This document shows, piece by piece, positions 1 to 8,082 of a stretch of DNA of 64,000 nucleotides (its first letter is position 1; the number at the start of each line of letters is the position of its first letter). Made by a program: the position numbers and the translations under genes. The stretch is from Cognatishimia sp. WU-CL00825 (GTDB lineage: Bacteria; Pseudomonadota; Alphaproteobacteria; Rhodobacterales; Rhodobacteraceae): assembly GCF_040364665.1 (NCBI RefSeq), contig NZ_BAABWX010000001.1, forward strand, positions 1,364,001-1,428,000. The letters run 5' to 3'. Below the pieces are notes generated by a model that saw only the letters and a list, made by a program, of their open reading frames with translations, made no database searches and was not told the origin of the DNA.

Positions 1-2
1 AG

Positions 3-236
3 CCAACGGTGCTGTTTTGTGACGAACCAACTGGCGCGCTGGACAGCGGCACCGGTCGCTCTGTTTTAAACGTCTTAAAAGACGTGAATGAAAAGCTAGG
101 TGCCACAGTGTTGATCGTCACCCATGCAGCCAGCCAAGCCGCGATGGCCGACAGGGTAATTCATTTTGCAGATGGTGGCATTCGCGACATTGTGAAAAAC
201 CACACAAAACGAACCCCAGAAGAGATTGAGTGGTGA
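3..236 (+). CDS. ABC transporter ATP-binding protein, C-terminal part (5' truncated by window)
   Basis: Only the last 77 or so codons of this ATPase are in the window; the reading frame is open from base 3. It shows the Walker B strand and glutamate (VLFCDEP), the D-loop (GALDSGTG) and the switch histidine (VTHA), all expected at the end of an ABC nucleotide-binding domain. It overlaps the start of the permease gene by 7 nt, so the two are translationally coupled. With the permease and adaptor that follow, it is inferred to power a MacAB/LolCDE-like exporter; the exported substrate is unknown. Confidence 0.9.
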   Translation, partial: PTVLFCDEPTGALDSGTGRSVLNVLKDVNEKLGATVLIVTHAASQAAMADRVIHFADGGIRDIVKNHTKRTPEEIEW

Positions 237-2596
237 GCCCGCTGGATCATAAATTGCTGCGCGATTTGTGGCACATGAAAGGTCAGGTTATTGCCATTGG
301 CCTGGTGATCGCCTTTGGGGTCGGCATGTTGGTGATGATGACGGGCCTCGTGACATCTTTAAACGAAACCCGCACGGCCTATTACGAGCGGTACCGACTG
401 GCCGATATTTTTGCACCTGTCACACGCGCGCCCAACCGGCTGACCACCCGTTTAAGCACCATTGACGGGGTGCGCGCAGTAGAGCCACGCGTCAATGGTG
501 GGGCACTGATTGATTTGCCAAATGTCGATTTACCGGTGCAAGCGCGCGCTGTGTCCTTACCAGACCTGCGCATGGCCCGTCTAAACGATGTGTTTCTGAC
601 CAGCGGCCGGATGATCGACAGCGACCGCACCGCAGAGATATTGCTTTTGCAGTCCTTTGCCAAAGCCCATGGGTTGCGGCCCGGCGATCAGTTACATGCC
701 ACAATGAATGGAGCACGACGCAGTTTTGACATTGTTGGGCTCGCCCAAAGCCCCGAGTTTCTGTACACAACCGCCCCCGGCGAAATGATCCCAGATGATG
801 CGCGCTTTGGTGTGATCTGGATGAGCCGCTCTGCCCTTGCCGCAGCCCATGACATGGAGGGAGCCTTCAACGAAATCTTGTTGTCACTGTCGCGCGGTGC
901 AAATGAAGCTGCGGTTTTGGATGCGGTAGACCGGATTTTAAAACCCTATGGCGGCACCGGAGCCTTTCCACTGGCAGATCAGATGTCCAACAGATTTGTC
1001 AGCGAAGAAATCGGCGGCTTGTCTGCGGCAAGCACCAGCGTGCCGCCGATCTTTTTGGCTGTGGCCGCGTTTTTGCTTTATATCGTCGTCAACCGGATGG
1101 TGCAGTCTGAACGCGAAGAAATCGGTCTGATGAAGGCCTTTGGCTACAGCAATCTTGAAGTTGGAACGCATTATTTCAAATTTGTGCTGGTGATTGCAGT
1201 GGGTGGGGCCTTGGCCGGATGCTTGATGGGCATCGCCGGTGGTCGGGCTCTTATTCAGGTCTATATCACCTATTTTAAATTTCCGTTTCTGGTGTTTCAG
1301 CTTGACCCGGCATCATTTGTGATTGGCTTTGGCGTCAGCATTTTGGCAGCCTCTGTTGGCGGCATTTTGGTTCTGCGCAACGTTTTTGCACTGACCCCTG
1401 CCGCGGCGATGCGCCCGCCTGCCCCCGCCGATTACAGCCGCACGGGTCAATTTGGTCAGGCGTTGAATGCTTGGCTGGATCAGCCTTCGCGCATGGTGCT
1501 GCGCCGCCTGATGCGACAACCAGGCCGGATGTTTGGGGCGATGATCGGCATCGCCTGTGGCATGGCCCTCAGTGTTTCTATGATCACGATTTATGCTGGA
1601 TTTGACCGCACGATTGACCTGACATTCAACGTTCTGGACCGCAGCGATGCGACTGTAAGTTTCAATCACGCAGTGTCAGAGTCCGCAATATTTAGCCTGC
1701 GCCGCATGCCTGGCATGGCTTTGGTCGAACCGGTGCGCCACGTGCCCGCCGTGCTTTACCATGGACGCCACAGCTTTCGCGGGGTGGTCACTGGACTGAC
1801 GCCCAAGGCGCGGCTACGGCGGGCTTTGGACGCAAACCTTACAGAGATCCCATTGCACAATTCGGGCATTGTGTTGTCGACGGCTTTGGCCGATCTGCTG
1901 CAAATAGGCCCCGGCGACATATTGACCGTTGATGTGCGCGAAGGGCGGCAGCCGGTGTTGCACATCCCGGTCACGGCCGTGGCTGAAAGCCTGCTTGGGT
2001 CTCCATCTTATATGGATCTTGCCGCGCTCAATCGTGCTTTACGCGAACCAAACCGGGTCTCTGGCGCGTATCTATCGCTTGACCAAACCAAAGCGCAAAC
2101 CATCTTTGAACGGCTCAAAGACATGCCAACGGTCGCCGGCGTCAGTCTGAAATCGCAGGCCGAAGTGGCGTTTCAAACCCTGATGAACACCGGTGCCGGT
2201 GCCATTCGGTATGTTATGGGGCTGATCGCCTTTGTGATCACTTTTGGCATTGTTTATAATGCCGCTCGGATTGCCTATGCAGAGCGGTCTCGTGATCTTG
2301 CCAGCCTACGGGTCATCGGATTTTCCCGTTCAGAAACCGCTTTTGTACTGCTTGGCGAGCTGGCGGTTGTGACGCTCGTCGCTTTGCCGATTGGCGGTAT
2401 CCTCGGTTATTATCTGTCCTTTTTGATTGCGGCTGGGTTTTCTAGCGAGCTGTACCAAATCCCCGCCATTTTTGACCCGGCCAGCTATGGGTTTGCTGCC
2501 ATGGTGGTGATCGGCGCAGCTGTGATTTCAGGTTGGCTTGTGAAACGTGATATTGACCGAGCAGATCTTGTCTCGGCTTTAAAAACAAGGGAGTAG
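230..2596 (+). CDS. ABC transporter permease, FtsX/MacB-like, two-module
   Basis: A 788-residue integral membrane protein with a GTG start inside the end of the ATPase gene. One membrane segment lies near residues 16-39, followed by a periplasmic region. Clusters of hydrophobic segments occur near 275-390, with another at about 435-460 and a final group near 660-780. The pattern of two repeated FtsX-type permease modules (each with a sequence like 'SEREEIGLMKAFGYS' or 'ERSRDLASLRVIGFS') is typical of single-chain permeases of this class. It sits between the ATPase and a HlyD-like adaptor, so it should form the inner-membrane part of an exporter. Substrate cannot be read from sequence. Confidence 0.85.
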   Translation: MVSPLDHKLLRDLWHMKGQVIAIGLVIAFGVGMLVMMTGLVTSLNETRTAYYERYRLADIFAPVTRAPNRLTTRLSTIDGVRAVEPRVNGGALIDLPNVDLPVQARAVSLPDLRMARLNDVFLTSGRMIDSDRTAEILLLQSFAKAHGLRPGDQLHATMNGARRSFDIVGLAQSPEFLYTTAPGEMIPDDARFGVIWMSRSALAAAHDMEGAFNEILLSLSRGANEAAVLDAVDRILKPYGGTGAFPLADQMSNRFVSEEIGGLSAASTSVPPIFLAVAAFLLYIVVNRMVQSEREEIGLMKAFGYSNLEVGTHYFKFVLVIAVGGALAGCLMGIAGGRALIQVYITYFKFPFLVFQLDPASFVIGFGVSILAASVGGILVLRNVFALTPAAAMRPPAPADYSRTGQFGQALNAWLDQPSRMVLRRLMRQPGRMFGAMIGIACGMALSVSMITIYAGFDRTIDLTFNVLDRSDATVSFNHAVSESAIFSLRRMPGMALVEPVRHVPAVLYHGRHSFRGVVTGLTPKARLRRALDANLTEIPLHNSGIVLSTALADLLQIGPGDILTVDVREGRQPVLHIPVTAVAESLLGSPSYMDLAALNRALREPNRVSGAYLSLDQTKAQTIFERLKDMPTVAGVSLKSQAEVAFQTLMNTGAGAIRYVMGLIAFVITFGIVYNAARIAYAERSRDLASLRVIGFSRSETAFVLLGELAVVTLVALPIGGILGYYLSFLIAAGFSSELYQIPAIFDPASYGFAAMVVIGAAVISGWLVKRDIDRADLVSALKTRE

Positions 2597-2601
2597 AGGT
2601 C

Positions 2602-3834
2602 ATGGCCAAAGCAAAAAAACGGTCCAGACTGATCCTAACCGCGGTCTCCGCCCTTTTGGTTATCGGGACTTTGACGGCGGCTTTTTGGCCCAAGCCACTG
2701 TTGGTTGATATGGGCGTGGTCACACGTGAGAAATTACAATTAACCATCGCCGAAGAAGGCCGGACACGGGTGCGTGACGCCTATGTGGTTTCCACCCCAG
2801 TTGCGGGGCAACTGCAACGGGTCAGCGTACAACCCGGCGATCGGGTTGTACGTGGCGAAACCGTTGTTGCCCATATGCGGCCTACCAATCCCTCTGCGCT
2901 TGACGTGCGCACCCGCGAACAGGCACAGGCCGCTGTGACCGCAGCCGAAGCGGCCCTGCGGGTCGCCCGCGCTGATCTGAATGCGGCGCTGGCAAACCGC
3001 GACCTGAGCCAAGCAGAGCTTGCCCGCACAGAGCAGCTTGTAAAACGCGAGATTTCGAGTGATGCCGCGCTTGATCGCGCCCGCCAAGCTGCGCGGGTAA
3101 CAGCGGCCAATGTCGATACAGCCGAAGCCGCAATATCCATGCGCGAAGCCGAAATCACCAATGCCCGCGCGCAGTTAATTGGCTTTGACAACCCCAGACT
3201 TGCCTCCTCGCTTGGCACGGCCTCTGACGATATCCCGCTTTATGCTCCGACCGATGGGCGGATCTTAAGAGTGGTGCAGCAAAGCGAAACATCGTTGCCT
3301 GCTGGTGCCCCCATCATGGAGATTGGCAATATTGAAAATGATCTGGAGATCGTGGTCGAATTGCTCTCGACAGACGCAGTTCAGGTGACGATTGGTGACC
3401 CGGTGCTCATAACCGATTGGGGTGGTGCAACCAAATTAAATGGCGAAGTGATCCGGGTAGATCCCTTTGGCATCACGCAGTTCTCCGCACTTGGCGTGCA
3501 AGAACAACGGGTCAACGCGGTGATTGGATTTGCCAGCAAACCGCAGGATTATACCGGGCTTGGGCATGGGTTCCGCGTGGAAACCCAAATTGTGGTCTGG
3601 CAAGAGCAGGATACTTTGGTGGTGCCCGCCAGCGCACTTTTTCGCAATCAGGATCAATGGGCTGTCTTTGTGGTCAAAGAAGGCCGCGCCGTGTTGCGCC
3701 CCGTGGAAATTGGACCAAACAATGGTTTCAAAGCGCAGGTTCTAAATGGTGTCGCAAACGAGGAACACGTTATCCTCTACCCAGCCTCCGGCCTCTCTCA
3801 AGACATGCGAGTGGCGGAACGGGTGATCAATTAG
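2602..3834 (+). CDS. HlyD/RND-type periplasmic adaptor (membrane fusion protein)
   Basis: A 410-residue protein with one N-terminal membrane anchor (about residues 9-27), a biotinyl-lipoyl half near residues 60-85, a long Ala-rich alpha-helical hairpin from about 95 to 185, the second lipoyl half near 205-235, and beta-barrel and membrane-proximal domains to the end. This order is that of membrane fusion proteins linking an inner-membrane transporter to the outer membrane. A GGGAG/AGAGG ribosome-binding region precedes the ATG, which is 5 nt after the permease stop. It is the last gene of the exporter operon. Confidence 0.88.
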   Translation: MAKAKKRSRLILTAVSALLVIGTLTAAFWPKPLLVDMGVVTREKLQLTIAEEGRTRVRDAYVVSTPVAGQLQRVSVQPGDRVVRGETVVAHMRPTNPSALDVRTREQAQAAVTAAEAALRVARADLNAALANRDLSQAELARTEQLVKREISSDAALDRARQAARVTAANVDTAEAAISMREAEITNARAQLIGFDNPRLASSLGTASDDIPLYAPTDGRILRVVQQSETSLPAGAPIMEIGNIENDLEIVVELLSTDAVQVTIGDPVLITDWGGATKLNGEVIRVDPFGITQFSALGVQEQRVNAVIGFASKPQDYTGLGHGFRVETQIVVWQEQDTLVVPASALFRNQDQWAVFVVKEGRAVLRPVEIGPNNGFKAQVLNGVANEEHVILYPASGLSQDMRVAERVIN

Positions 3835-3869
3835 ATCTGGCATTAATGATAAAACAGCTTAGTCGCGAG

Positions 3870-3888
3870 GGGGCAACCAAGGGGCAAC
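3870..3888 (+). repeat. Direct repeat GGGGCAAC x2
   Basis: Two exact copies of GGGGCAAC (3870-3877 and 3881-3888) lie 11 bp apart, one helical turn, in the gap after the exporter operon and about 155 bp outside the left island boundary. Such spacing fits protein-binding arms, but no function is shown. Confidence 0.3.
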
Positions 3889-4042
3889 AAAAAGCCAGAA
3901 AACTGTGACCCGACTTGCCATTTAAGCGGGCGATATTTGTCAAAATCGATCTTATTATTTACCGTCGGCACACAAATATTCCACCCCGCGAAACCACAAT
4001 GGCACTCAAGGTGTCAAAGCGATTTTCGGTCTGTGAAAGTAT

Positions 4043-4057
4043 TGGCGGAGACGAAGG
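4043..4057 (-). repeat. Distal attachment-site copy of the tRNA-Ser 3' end
   Basis: These 15 bases are identical to 21820-21834, the last 15 nt of the tRNA-Ser(GCT) gene including its encoded CCA, in the same orientation (minus strand reads CCTTCGTCTCCGCCA). The match stops at 4058. Duplication of a tRNA 3' end is the usual scar of site-specific integration by a tyrosine integrase. A chance exact 15-mer in a window this size is very unlikely. The rest of 3835-4168 shows no convincing gene. Confidence 0.8.
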
Positions 4058-4168
4058 CCTCCAAGCCTACCATTAAGGCGAAGCCGTTGGGCTGCCCGAC
4101 GAATTGACTGGGATGCGGAGGTAAAAAAACAACCGAGATTTCCTAGTCGGCCATAGGCTGGTCTCCTC

Positions 4169-4444
4169 TCAACGTTTGCTTGGTAAACGATCTCCCTCAA
4201 CGGATTGCATACTTTCGCGCACCGCTAGGACTGAAGAATAGGTCGACACGCAATATGGCACCAAGAACGTGAGTGCGATTTTGAGATATGTTGCCAAATC
4301 AATATGGCCTGAAAGCAATCGATCTCCGTGGTTCAAAAAGGCAAGCACAACGCCAACGACTGAGGCGACACGAACGGCACGCACAGCTACCGTTCGTGTC
4401 GTAGCAATGGCAAAGAACCCATTCTTAGATTTGGAAATCGTCAT
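4169..4444 (-). CDS. NrtS-like small nitrate/nitrite transporter protein
   Basis: A 91-residue protein with two hydrophobic segments (about residues 22-40 and 52-70). The second, containing LVPYCVSTYSSV, is the hallmark of the NrtS family of small two-helix proteins annotated as nitrate/nitrite transport components. The ATG at 4444 is preferred over an upstream TTG. It lies 13 nt after the OsmC-like gene on the same strand, as the last gene of the island's left operon and 111 bp from the attachment repeat. Its link to aromatic catabolism is not obvious; it may be cargo of its own. Confidence 0.7.
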   Translation of the reverse strand: MTISKSKNGFFAIATTRTVAVRAVRVASVVGVVLAFLNHGDRLLSGHIDLATYLKIALTFLVPYCVSTYSSVLAVRESMQSVEGDRLPSKR

Positions 4445-4457
4445 TATTTCCAAGCTC

Positions 4458-5639
4458 TTATACCCGTTTGACCCGCAGCTTAGTTTTCAAATCAGTGCGG
4501 CAGAAGGCGTGTAGGAAACAAGTCTGTTCAGAGATATCCAGCATCTCTTGAGCGATTTCATCAGACTCAGAGGTCAGCAGATAGACATGTGTTTCGATAG
4601 GGTCCGCCTGCCCTGCTTTTCCGGTGCCCCCAGATGCGCCTCCAAGAGAGAAATGTGTGTCCTGAACGATACGGTAGTCCGGCAGATCCAGCTTCAGCAT
4701 ACTCACAAAGCGTCCGAACTGGGTCATAAAGCAGAAACCAATACCCGCAGAAATGAGGGAATTGGCATCCGGCGCACGCCCATCTTCTGATGACAGAAAA
4801 CGAAAGGATGTCCCATACGGAGAATATTGCATCTGCTGGATATCCTTGACCCCATCTTCACGCAACACCGCCACAGCACCGATATTCAACCGGCGATCTT
4901 GTTCGGCGGCCAAGGAAGACGCGCCCGCTGAAGTACCCAAAACAACATTTTTTTTCGGGGTCGGGCCTATGGGTTCCATATGCAGCAGATCATCAACCGT
5001 AGCGTCGGATTTGGCAAAGTGGTTGCCTGGGTCAGGAAAGAGCGACACGTCCAACTCTGCAACATTGGCAGTTGGCAGTTCTTGTCCGTTTTTGCCGAGC
5101 TTAAAGAGACTTTCCAATTGGCCGCGCATCAGCCCGTTCAAAGGCGATGCGTGAATTGCGTTCATTAGGAAAGTATTAAGTTCGCCATCCGGCAAGTCGC
5201 AGTCAATTTCTACGAGTAGCTCTACAGGCTCTGCCCCGCCAACCATGGTCCGCTTCGGCATAGAGCCTTTCATCGTGTAGTAGTTGTCTTGGATCAGTTT
5301 CAGTTTGCGGATTTCCACGCCCTGCAATTCAGCTAGTGCAATGATTTCGTTCATGTAACTTGCGACCATGCCTGACGATAAGAAAGCCAAAGGGCATGGC
5401 GCAGCGTCATGACCGTTCAGATAAGGGCCTTCATCGCTGACAAGGCGCCAAGTTTGGCCGGTTTTGGCAGAGCGAACAAGTGCTTCTTTCTGAAATCCAC
5501 TCAGGCTGCGAACCCAGGTACGAAGTGCGTCCCCCTTGCGATTTTCGGGTGCGTCGATGCTGACTTCATCCGCATTTGCGACTTTAAAAAAGGGAGGAAG
5601 GTCACTGGTCCCGATCATATCTTCGCCGATTTTGGCCAT
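4458..5639 (-). CDS. Tandem OsmC-domain protein
   Basis: A 393-residue protein that looks like two OsmC folds in one chain. The first (about residues 60-195) has PCPLAFLSSGMVASYM, with the N-terminal cysteine position of OsmC/Ohr proteins. The second (about 260-390) has SAGIGFCFMTQFG and, near the C-terminus, QTCFLHAFC. Single OsmC/Ohr proteins reduce organic hydroperoxides or act on related thiol-reactive compounds; the role of this fused form is unknown. The ATG at 5639 has GGAG 9 nt upstream and follows the DUF2218 stop directly, so I used it rather than an in-frame start 14 codons upstream. Confidence 0.72.
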   Translation of the reverse strand: MAKIGEDMIGTSDLPPFFKVANADEVSIDAPENRKGDALRTWVRSLSGFQKEALVRSAKTGQTWRLVSDEGPYLNGHDAAPCPLAFLSSGMVASYMNEIIALAELQGVEIRKLKLIQDNYYTMKGSMPKRTMVGGAEPVELLVEIDCDLPDGELNTFLMNAIHASPLNGLMRGQLESLFKLGKNGQELPTANVAELDVSLFPDPGNHFAKSDATVDDLLHMEPIGPTPKKNVVLGTSAGASSLAAEQDRRLNIGAVAVLREDGVKDIQQMQYSPYGTSFRFLSSEDGRAPDANSLISAGIGFCFMTQFGRFVSMLKLDLPDYRIVQDTHFSLGGASGGTGKAGQADPIETHVYLLTSESDEIAQEMLDISEQTCFLHAFCRTDLKTKLRVKRV

Positions 5640-5640
5640 C

Positions 5641-5925
5641 TCAGTTACTCCATTTGATTTGTAAGTCTTCACGAAACGCAAACCGTGTTAGGTGGCTGGA
5701 CATCACTTGCTGTAGTTTGGCCAGGGCTTCAGCGTCTTCTGCGCGAAGAACCATCACCAGTTGGTCTGCCTTTGCAATCATTTCAGCGCTTCCAAATGGA
5801 AACAGGATCTTCCCCTCATGCGAGGAAAACACCACATCAATTTTGTGGCCAAAATGCTTGCACAACTGCTGAAGGTATCCGCTGGCATTGGGCGTAGTAA
5901 TTTTTGCCGATGAAACGTGTTTCAT
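5641..5925 (-). CDS. DUF2218 domain protein
   Basis: A 94-residue protein matching DUF2218: ASGYLQQLCKHFGHK near the N-terminus and SHLTRFAFRE near the C-terminus are the characteristic motifs. The biochemical role of the family is not established; members often stand beside redox, metal or catabolic genes. Here it is followed within 2 nt by the tandem OsmC gene, which implies coupled expression. It is part of the leftward island operon. Confidence 0.75.
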   Translation of the reverse strand: MKHVSSAKITTPNASGYLQQLCKHFGHKIDVVFSSHEGKILFPFGSAEMIAKADQLVMVLRAEDAEALAKLQQVMSSHLTRFAFREDLQIKWSN

Positions 5926-6012
5926 AGGTTTCTCCGAATTTAATTGCGCTGAGTCGTGTTTGATCAGCGACTTGGAATTGAAGCCAACCCAACAAGGCTT
6001 AGCCCGGTGAGA

Positions 6013-6486
6013 CTAGCGTGCTGGAACTGGTCCAACATTCACGATGTCGTATTTCTTGTTTAGTGCAGCCACTTTTGCATTGTTCTCAAAATCTGCGTCG
6101 CTGAATTTGACAAGCTCTTCGAGGTACTGATCAAAACCAGATGGCTGGTAGATCATCAGCATGCGTGCAGCGTCGCAGCCTTCAGATATGATGCAAGCGT
6201 GTTCGACCCCGGGCGGAACATGAAGACAGGTCCCTAGCGCTGCTGTCATCCAGTCTCCGTCAATGTAAAAATCGACCGAACCTTCTAATATATAAAAGGT
6301 CTCAGCATGGTAACAATGCAAATGAAGACCCAACTTGAAATTGGCTTCCAAGTTGTCCTCCATCAGAGTGTAATGTCCGCCGGTATCTGCGGACGAGACT
6401 TTGACAAATGTGTGGTCTGCGGACCATTCGTAATTTGTCCCGCCACCCGCCGGAACATATGAATATCGCTTGCTCATCACCTGCAT
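6013..6486 (-). CDS. Single-domain cupin protein
   Basis: A 157-residue protein with a cupin barrel. Motif 1 is seen as GLHLHCYHAETFYILEG (His, His and Glu metal ligands, about residues 53-69) and motif 2 as HVPPGVEHACI (about 89-99). Cupins of this size are metal-binding dioxygenases, isomerases or sensors, so no substrate can be given. The start may be the ATG at 6486 or the one three codons downstream. It starts 4 nt after the SDR stop and is clearly in the same operon, so it may process an intermediate of the same pathway. Confidence 0.75.
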   Translation of the reverse strand: MQVMSKRYSYVPAGGGTNYEWSADHTFVKVSSADTGGHYTLMEDNLEANFKLGLHLHCYHAETFYILEGSVDFYIDGDWMTAALGTCLHVPPGVEHACIISEGCDAARMLMIYQPSGFDQYLEELVKFSDADFENNAKVAALNKKYDIVNVGPVPAR

Positions 6487-6490
6487 CCGA

Positions 6491-7246
6491 TCAGAGGTTT
6501 ACTTTGCCACCGTCCACGTTCAACGTCTGGCCCGTCACAAAATTGCTGTCTGGCGTGATCAGGTACATAAGCGACCCTAGCAGGTCTTCAGGCAGCATTT
6601 CACGCTTTATCGAACGAGACTGGACAGTTGGCGCGCGCGCCGGATCAAAGCCAGCGTGGCCCTGAAGCGCTTCACTTTCAGTCAAACCCGGTGCAATCGC
6701 ATTAACTTGGATGTTCTTGTCTCCAAGCTCGCGACCAAAGCAGCGGGTCAACGCAATGACCGCCCCTTTTGATGCGGTGTAATGCGACAAACCAGGAGGA
6801 CCGTAAAAGAAGGTCCCTGAAGCAATATTAACAATTTTGCCACCGCCGGCTCGTAACATAGCTGGGACGACCGCCTTGGTTGCCTGATGCACACCACGAG
6901 CGTTTACGAGCATAACTTTGTCAAATTCGTCATTGTCGATCTGCATAAACGGTTTTGGTTCAAGCGCTGCAAAAATAGATGCGTTGTTGACGAGAATATC
7001 TAGCCTACCAAATTCCTTTTCGGTAGCTTGGACCATGGTGGCAAGGTCATCGTCCGAAGTGATGTTAACGTTTAATCCGATCGCAGAACCGCCCGTGCTT
7101 TTGATCGCCGCAACTGTGTCTGCGGTATCCAACACATCCGTGACCACAACATTTGCACCTTCTTCAGCCATGCGAGTGGCCATCACTGCGCCGATTCCGC
7201 GAGCTGCGCCGGTGATGACAGCAGTTTTTCCTTCTAGGCGTCCCAT
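6491..7246 (-). CDS. SDR-family dehydrogenase/reductase
   Basis: A 251-residue classical short-chain dehydrogenase. Seen: the nucleotide-binding TGAARGIG near the N-terminus, NNAS near residue 88, the catalytic Ser (NIASGTFF) and the Tyr-x-x-x-Lys of SHYTASK, and a C-terminal GQTLNVDGG. The family oxidises or reduces alcohols and ketones with NAD(P). The ATG at 7246 is preceded by GGAGGA, so the longer start was rejected. Placed next to two GST genes and an aldehyde dehydrogenase, it could serve as a C-alpha dehydrogenase of an aromatic ether pathway (the LigD role), but this is inference. Confidence 0.85.
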   Translation of the reverse strand: MGRLEGKTAVITGAARGIGAVMATRMAEEGANVVVTDVLDTADTVAAIKSTGGSAIGLNVNITSDDDLATMVQATEKEFGRLDILVNNASIFAALEPKPFMQIDNDEFDKVMLVNARGVHQATKAVVPAMLRAGGGKIVNIASGTFFYGPPGLSHYTASKGAVIALTRCFGRELGDKNIQVNAIAPGLTESEALQGHAGFDPARAPTVQSRSIKREMLPEDLLGSLMYLITPDSNFVTGQTLNVDGGKVNL

Positions 7247-7260
7247 AACATCCTCCAGTC

Positions 7261-8082
7261 TCAAATTTCGATTTCAAGAATTTTGGCGACCTCGGGCCAG
7301 CTTTTGGCACCGTTTTCGCGTAAATCATTCGTCAAGTCTTCAGGCACCCAATCCAGGAAACACTTCTTGAAGTTAGGCAGAGCTTCGATGCGCGAAAACC
7401 AGTTTTCAACATTCGGCAGCCGGCCGTTCTCCCACATATCTCGCATCGACATCATTGCGAGGCGGTTCACGTATGGGGTCATAGCCACGTCGGCAATCGA
7501 GAATTTATTTCCAACCAGCCAGTCGCTACCATCACTCAGCGCATCTTCCATCTTATGCAGATAGGTGTCGTAAAGTCTTACCTTTTCGGTGGCCCCAGTT
7601 GCTTTGAAACCATAACGCGTGAACCCATCTTTTTGACTCTTCCAATCCGACGTCACAGAAATTGGTGGCGTTGAGGCAAGGAACTTTTTCACGCCATCTT
7701 CGCCCAAGTTCTTCAAAACCGTATGACGATGTGAACAAACGAAAGTCATCGCACCGCAGGCTGGGTGCAGATCTTCATCAACCGCCTTGGTCCAATAGCG
7801 AACTTGTGCATATTCCCATGGGTCAGACGGATGCATCGGGTTTTCAGGCACGATGTGATCTAGATACTCACAAATAACGGTGGAATCCGTTATCACAGTT
7901 TCATTATGGACCAACGTTGGAACAACTGCCTTTGGATTGAGTTTCATATACTCAGGATCAAACTGTTCACCTTTTAGAATATCGATATATTTGCCATCCC
8001 AATCGATTCCCTTCTCGTCCAAAGCAAAGCGTACTTTTGCAGCGCAAACCGAGGAACCGTGGTGATAAAGTGTAAAAGTCAT
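7261..8082 (-). CDS. Glutathione S-transferase (LigF-like architecture), copy A
   Basis: A 273-residue GST. The thioredoxin-fold half holds LYHHGSSVCAAKVRFALDEKG, split here as LYHHGSSVCAA and KVRFALDEKG, with VVPTLV (cis-proline) and DSTVICEYL (glutathione contact). The helical half has FSIADVAMTPYVN. Length and the VITDSTVICEYLD stretch recall beta-etherase GSTs such as LigF, which cleave aryl ethers with glutathione. GST functions are hard to assign, so this is a suggestion. The ATG overlaps the aldehyde dehydrogenase stop (ATGA), showing tight coupling. Confidence 0.8.
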   Translation of the reverse strand: MTFTLYHHGSSVCAAKVRFALDEKGIDWDGKYIDILKGEQFDPEYMKLNPKAVVPTLVHNETVITDSTVICEYLDHIVPENPMHPSDPWEYAQVRYWTKAVDEDLHPACGAMTFVCSHRHTVLKNLGEDGVKKFLASTPPISVTSDWKSQKDGFTRYGFKATGATEKVRLYDTYLHKMEDALSDGSDWLVGNKFSIADVAMTPYVNRLAMMSMRDMWENGRLPNVENWFSRIEALPNFKKCFLDWVPEDLTNDLRENGAKSWPEVAKILEIEI

